Source: Allobogoriella deserti (lineage in GTDB: Bacteria > Actinomycetota > Actinomycetes > Actinomycetales > Actinomycetaceae). Taken from it: a stretch of DNA of 64,000 nt. The notes beneath the pieces are model-generated. The model was given only the letters and a program-made list of their open reading frames with translations. It did not search any database and was not told the origin of the DNA. Each line of letters starts with the position of its first letter. Position 1 is the first letter of the stretch. Of the stretch, positions 60,252 to 64,000 are shown piece by piece. Location of the stretch: positions 248,001 to 312,000 of the forward strand of contig NZ_JBHUEE010000005.1 in assembly GCF_042680605.1 (NCBI RefSeq). Direction: 5' to 3'. The position numbers and the translations under genes are program-made.

Positions 60252-61082
60252 TCACGCCGCCGCGGAGTGCCGCGCCGGCTCGCTGAGCAGTGACTTCATC
60301 TTGCCGGCGATCATCTCGGTGGCGCGCCTCGGGGCGAGGCGGGAGAGCAGGTCGAGCAGCCGGGCGTCGCTGCCGATGGTGACGCGGTAGGTGCCGGTCT
60401 CGACGGCCTCGATGATCTGCCGGGCGGCGAGCGGTGCGGGTGTCATCTTGGGCGTGGCCTTCTCGGCCGGTTGGTCGTGGCCGGCGATGTCGACGCCGGA
60501 GTTCGTGGCGATGCCGGTGGCCACGGCGCCCGGGAAGACGACGGTCACCCGTACCGGGGTGTCCTTGAGCTCGGCGTAGAGGCCCTCGGTGAAGAGCTTG
60601 ACGGCCGCCTTGGAGGCCCCGTAGGCGGACTGGCCCGGGACCGGGGCGAGCGCTCCCATGCTGCTGACGTTGACCAGGGCTGCCTCGGGTCGGGCGAGCA
60701 AGTGCGGCAGGAACGCCTTGACGGGGTTGACCACGCCCCAGAAGTTGACGGCCATGACCTTCTCGATCTGCTCGTGGGTCAGGTCGGCGACGCGCACGAA
60801 CGGCTGGATGATGCCGGCGACGTTGAGCAGGGCGTCGACCTGGCCGTGGGCGGCGAGGACGGCGTCGGGCAGTGCGTCGACCGCGGCGCGGTCGGCCAGA
60901 TCGACGGCGTGGGTCGACAGCCGCGTACCGGCTGCGGCGAGGCGGGCGGTCTCGGCCAGTCCGGCCTCGCTGACGTCGACGCCGGCGACTCGGGCACCGC
61001 GCGCGAGCAACGTGAGCACCACCTCGCGCCCGATGCCGTTTCCGGCTCCGGTGACGACGAAGACCTTCTGGGGGATCTGCAT
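60252..61082 (-). CDS. SDR family oxidoreductase
   Basis: A 276-residue SDR: FVVTGAGNGIGREVVLTLL cofactor motif, LLNVAGIIQPF, Ser in LVNVSSMGALAPV, Tyr and Lys in SAYGASKAAVK. The substrate is unknown. ATG 61082 is chosen with GAGGAG upstream. It is divergent from the LacI gene, sharing the operator region. Confidence 0.9.
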   Translation of the reverse strand: MQIPQKVFVVTGAGNGIGREVVLTLLARGARVAGVDVSEAGLAETARLAAAGTRLSTHAVDLADRAAVDALPDAVLAAHGQVDALLNVAGIIQPFVRVADLTHEQIEKVMAVNFWGVVNPVKAFLPHLLARPEAALVNVSSMGALAPVPGQSAYGASKAAVKLFTEGLYAELKDTPVRVTVVFPGAVATGIATNSGVDIAGHDQPAEKATPKMTPAPLAARQIIEAVETGTYRVTIGSDARLLDLLSRLAPRRATEMIAGKMKSLLSEPARHSAAA

Positions 61083-61248
61083 GGTGGGCTCCTCGGCTCG
61101 TTTCGTGCTCTCATCGTCCGCCGCGCTGACCGGGTGGGGCAGGGCCGAAGGTCCTCCCTGATCTGGGCGAAACGTCCGCACGGCGTGCGGAGTTCGATGC
61201 GTCCGAGACTCTGCTTATGCGTATTGACAGCGACGACCAAGGCGTCCA

Positions 61249-61266
61249 TGCTTATGGGCATAAGCA
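61249..61266. promoter_or_regulatory. Perfect 18-nt palindrome, candidate LacI operator
   Basis: TGCTTATG-GG-CATAAGCA has 8-nt perfect arms. It ends 39 nt before the LacI GTG and overlaps the region after a TTGACA (61224-61229). A partial second copy begins with TGCTTATG at 61212-61219. The placement fits control of the LacI gene and the divergent SDR. Confidence 0.6.
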
Positions 61267-61305
61267 ATGCAGCTGACGGGTGCTGAGGCCCAGCAAGGAG
61301 CAACG

Positions 61306-62379
61306 GTGCAGAGCAAGGACCGGCACGGTCCCTCGCGGACACGGCAAGCGGATATCGCGCGTGCCGCCGGCGTGTCCCAGGCGACGGTCTCGATGGTGCT
61401 CTCCGGCCGCACGGCGGCACGTATCTCGGAGGAGACCCGGCAGCGCATTCTGGCGCTGAGCGGCTCGCTCGGCTACAGCGCCAACCCTGCGGCTCGGCGG
61501 CTCGCGGGCGGGAAGAACCGCATCCTCGGGGTCTTCACCTACGAGCCGACCTTCCCGATCGCCGGGCTGGACCAGTACTACCCGTTCCTGCTGGGCATCG
61601 AGGCCGAGGCGGAGCGCCTGCAGCAGAACCTGCTGCTCTTCACCAGTGCCGGAGGCGGCGTGGGCCGCGCGCGAAGTATCTACGCGGACGGCGTCAATCA
61701 GCTCGGCATCGCCGACGGAAGCATCCTCCTCGGTCGCGGGGAGGACCGCGACGAGGTCGCCCGCCTCGCCCACGAGGGGTATCCGTTCGTCTACATCGGC
61801 CGCCGTGAGATCAGCGGCGCAGAGATCTCGTGGGTGACGGCCGACTACGAACGTGCCACCTACGACGTCGTCACTCGTCTTGCGGAGCTGAACCACCGGC
61901 GAGCGCTGTACATCGGTGTCAGTCATCCTGAAGAGCCGAACCTCGACCGGTTCGCCGGCTGGGAACGGGCCGTCCGCGACCACGGGCTCGAGACCACCGC
62001 CGCCCGCCCGGACCCGGACGCTGAACTCTCTGGCCTCATCCGCGAGGCGGTCGACGCCGGTGCGACGGCCGTGGTCATCGAAACCCCGGAGGACGGGGCT
62101 CGAGTCTTCAGAGCGATCAGGAAGCTCGGACTCGACGTGCCCGACGACCTGTCCGTCGCCGTCCTGGGAGACATGGCCATCCCGCGCGTGCGCAAGCATT
62201 CCTGGTCGGGTTTCGGCATGCCCTACGGCGACATCGGGACCGAAGCCGTGCGCGTACTCGTCGAGCTCATCACCGACAAGAGCGCCGGGCCGAAGAACGT
62301 CGTCCTGCCCTGCGCGCCCCGTCCCGGACGCACGATCGCCCAAGCACCCCGCCGGTCGAGAGGCGACCGGCCGACCTGA
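61306..62379 (+). CDS. LacI family regulator
   Basis: A 357-residue LacI-type repressor: helix-turn-helix ADIARAAGVSQATVSMVLSG followed by the hinge ANPAARRLAGGKN, then a periplasmic-binding-like domain (ILGVFTYEPTFPIAGLD, PFLLGIEAEAERL, DDLSVAVLGDMAIPR). GTG 61306 with AAGGAG at 61295-61300 is preferred; an ATG 39 nt upstream would place the operator against the start. It probably controls the following oxidoreductase and transporter genes. Confidence 0.92.
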   Translation: MQSKDRHGPSRTRQADIARAAGVSQATVSMVLSGRTAARISEETRQRILALSGSLGYSANPAARRLAGGKNRILGVFTYEPTFPIAGLDQYYPFLLGIEAEAERLQQNLLLFTSAGGGVGRARSIYADGVNQLGIADGSILLGRGEDRDEVARLAHEGYPFVYIGRREISGAEISWVTADYERATYDVVTRLAELNHRRALYIGVSHPEEPNLDRFAGWERAVRDHGLETTAARPDPDAELSGLIREAVDAGATAVVIETPEDGARVFRAIRKLGLDVPDDLSVAVLGDMAIPRVRKHSWSGFGMPYGDIGTEAVRVLVELITDKSAGPKNVVLPCAPRPGRTIAQAPRRSRGDRPT

Positions 62380-62406
62380 CGGTCAGGCACAGCCGCCCAG
62401 CACGCC

Positions 62407-62440
62407 ACGGGAAGGAACGTCCTTCCCGTCTCGGAAGGAG
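62407..62440 (+). promoter_or_regulatory. Possible Shine-Dalgarno-sequestering RNA switch
   Basis: ACGGGAAGGA (62407-62416) pairs perfectly with TCCTTCCCGT (62420-62429). The TCCTTCC core (62420-62426) is also complementary to the GGAAGGA (62433-62439) that forms the ribosome-binding site of the next gene. The same central strand can therefore pair upstream or sequester the RBS, a classic two-state layout. The first hairpin could equally be a DNA operator. Confidence 0.45.
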
Positions 62441-62444
62441 ACAC

Positions 62445-63833
62445 GTGAATCCCACAGCAACGCTCCACGTCGACGCGCCCGTCCGGACGAGCGTCGACGT
62501 CGCCGTCGTCGGCAGCGGGCCCTCCGGCCTCTCAGCTGCGATCAGCGCAGCACGGCGCGGCGCCCGGACGCTGGTGATCGAACGGTTCGGCTACGTCGGC
62601 GGAAATCTGACGGCAGGGCTGGTCGGTCCGTGCATGACCTCGTACAGCCTGGACGGCTCCACCCAGCTCATCAAGGGAGTGTTCGAGGAGCTCGTCCTGC
62701 GCATGGAGGAGCAGGGGCAGGCCATTCACCCGTCCAAGGTCCCGGCCAACAGCCCGTACTGCGGCTACATCACCTATGGCCATGACAAGGTCACCCCGTT
62801 CGAACCCGAGGCGGTCAAGCTCACCGGCCTGGACATGCTCCGTGAGGCCGGCGTCGAGATCCTGTTCCACACCAGCGTGATCGCCCCGCGGACCGAGGGC
62901 GAACGGGTCACCGGGTTGTTCGTGGCCAGCAAGTCCGGGATCGAGGCGATCGACGCCTCCGTGGTGATCGACTGCTCGGCCGACGCCGACGTGGTCGCCG
63001 GCGCCGGTGGCGAGACCGTGTACGGCCGGAACGAGGACGGCCTCGCACAGCCCATGACCCTCTTCTTCCGGATCGCCGGCGTGGATGACGCGGCTGTCGA
63101 CAAGTACGTGACCGAGGCGCAGGAGTTCCGGCCCTTCGCCTCGATCGTCGAGAAGGCCCGTCAGAGCGGGGAGTTCACCATCCCCCGCAAGGGCATCGGT
63201 CTGTACAAGACGCTGCGGCCGGGGGTGTGGCGCATCAACACCACCCGCATCCTCGGGGTGAGCGGTGTCGACGTCGCGGACCTGACCAAGGCGGAGATCG
63301 AAGGGCGGGAGCAGGTCCAGCAACTCGTGGACTTCCTGCGCCGCCGCATCCCGGGATTCTCGGACGCGACGTTGCTCGACACCGCATCGACCATCGGGGT
63401 CCGTGAGACTCGCCGCATCGTCGGCGACTACACGCTGACTCTCAAGGACCTCGAGACGGGACGGCACTTCGAGGACGTCATCGGCACCTGCGGTTACCCG
63501 GTCGACATCCACTCTCCGGTCGACGAGGGCGGGCGCCTCGAGGACGACGAGACGGCCAACGTCTACGAGATGCCGTACCGGATGCTCGTCCCGCGCGACC
63601 TCGACGGCGTCCTGGTCGCCGGACGATGTGTCTCGGCCTCGCACGAGGCGCTGGCCGCCATCCGGGTCATGCCGCCCTCGTTCGCCATGGGCCAGGCTGC
63701 AGGAACCGCTGCCGCCCTTGCCGTGGCAGCCGGCGTCCAGCCGCGCTCGGTGGATGTCGCGACCCTCCAGCACCAGCTGCTCGAGGACGGTGCCTACCTG
63801 GGACCAGAGATGGTCCCGGAAACGGTCGGCTGA
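62445..63833 (+). CDS. FAD-dependent oxidoreductase
   Basis: A 462-residue FAD protein: VAVVGSGPSGLSAAISAARR is the dinucleotide motif, GYVGGNLTAGLV follows as in the FAD-dependent dehydrogenase group, and the C-terminal LDGVLVAGRCVSASHEALAA with MPPSFAMGQAAGTAAALA closes the FAD site. The substrate is unknown; relatives oxidise sugars or hydroxy acids. GTG start with GGAAGGAG at 62433-62440. It starts an operon with the permease 2 nt downstream. Confidence 0.9.
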   Translation: MNPTATLHVDAPVRTSVDVAVVGSGPSGLSAAISAARRGARTLVIERFGYVGGNLTAGLVGPCMTSYSLDGSTQLIKGVFEELVLRMEEQGQAIHPSKVPANSPYCGYITYGHDKVTPFEPEAVKLTGLDMLREAGVEILFHTSVIAPRTEGERVTGLFVASKSGIEAIDASVVIDCSADADVVAGAGGETVYGRNEDGLAQPMTLFFRIAGVDDAAVDKYVTEAQEFRPFASIVEKARQSGEFTIPRKGIGLYKTLRPGVWRINTTRILGVSGVDVADLTKAEIEGREQVQQLVDFLRRRIPGFSDATLLDTASTIGVRETRRIVGDYTLTLKDLETGRHFEDVIGTCGYPVDIHSPVDEGGRLEDDETANVYEMPYRMLVPRDLDGVLVAGRCVSASHEALAAIRVMPPSFAMGQAAGTAAALAVAAGVQPRSVDVATLQHQLLEDGAYLGPEMVPETVG

Positions 63834-63835
63834 CC

Positions 63836-64000
63836 ATGGGGGCGCTCGTCATCAGGCGGATCGGCCAAGCCGTCCTCGTGCTGTGGGGCGCCCTGACGAT
63901 CGTGTTCATCGTCGTCAGGTTGGTTCCGGGGGAGCCGGCTGCCTTGCTGCTCGGGCCGTCGGCCACTGCGGACCAGGTCGCCGCGCTGAACGCCGAGCTC
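63836..64000 (+). CDS. Peptide/nickel ABC permease, N-terminus (partial, DppB type)
   Basis: The first 55 residues of a DppB/OppB-type permease run to the window edge: RRIGQAVLVLWGALTIVFIV is the first helix, followed by RLVPGEPAALLLGPSAT, the canonical RxxPGDP-like motif with Glu. It starts two bases after the oxidoreductase stop. A full dipeptide- or oligosaccharide-type transporter likely continues beyond the window. Confidence 0.85.
   Translation, partial: MGALVIRRIGQAVLVLWGALTIVFIVVRLVPGEPAALLLGPSATADQVAALNAEL

Noticed and set aside
1..64000. CRISPR array, tRNA, rRNA, IS element or prophage genes
   Set aside because: No regularly spaced repeats, cloverleaf-like sequences or transposase/integrase motifs were recognised by eye; a dedicated scan could still find small RNAs.

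Overview
The window is about 64 kb of high-GC DNA (roughly 70% by eye) with many GTG starts, tightly overlapping genes, LacI/GntR/IclR regulators and sugar-type ABC transporters. This suggests an actinomycete, possibly a soil or plant-litter Micrococcales-like organism; that placement is inference. I saw no rRNA, tRNA, CRISPR, insertion sequence or phage gene.

Layout. (1) 1-6999: the end of a solute-binding protein, then a translationally coupled run of a class III CoA-transferase, an enoyl-CoA hydratase-like protein, a lactonase-type amidohydrolase, two Gfo/Idh/MocA dehydrogenases and a GntR regulator, followed by a third Gfo/Idh/MocA gene. (2) 7177-26822: a carbohydrate locus with two paralogous binding-protein/permease/permease modules, a family 2 glycoside hydrolase, two large GHL6-type putative glycosidases, a cyclase-family hydrolase, two SDRs, a sugar isomerase-like protein, a beta-hydroxyacid and a D-2-hydroxyacid dehydrogenase, and two FCD-type GntR regulators. 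Both transporter modules carry the same odd-length palindrome at the same distance from the first start codon. (3) 27135-28136: a secreted endonuclease/exonuclease/phosphatase-fold protein. (4) 28232-38075: an IclR regulator divergent from an aromatic (lignin-derived) catabolic cluster: NTF2-fold putative gamma-formaldehyde lyase, LigW-like decarboxylase, aromatic acid MFS transporter, lignostilbene dioxygenase-like enzyme, aldehyde dehydrogenase, SDR; then an AGCS-type amino acid symporter. (5) 38119-45531, minus strand: peptidase E, DUF1177, IclR, OPT transporter, M29-like aminopeptidase, S33 hydrolase and AroM-like protein, which look like a peptide or amino-acid-derivative utilisation system. 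(6) 46761-52010, minus strand: a third sugar ABC operon with a D-galactonate dehydratase-like enolase and a U32-like protein, divergent from an IclR regulator. (7) 53093-58734: an unassigned conserved-looking protein, a membrane protein in a lower-GC island, and a three-gene ABC-2 exporter. (8) 58952-64000: an AlkZ-like winged-helix protein, an SDR divergent from a LacI regulator, an FAD-dependent oxidoreductase preceded by a possible RNA switch, and the start of a Dpp-type permease.

Overall the segment is a catabolic accessory region: each block combines uptake, degradation enzymes and a local regulator. None of the three sugar ABC operons encodes its own ATPase, so a shared MsmK/MsiK-type ATPase from elsewhere is probably used. 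The most notable parts are the lignin-dimer cluster (region 4), the GH2/GHL6 carbohydrate locus with its shared operators (region 2) and the AroM/DUF1177/OPT cluster (region 5).
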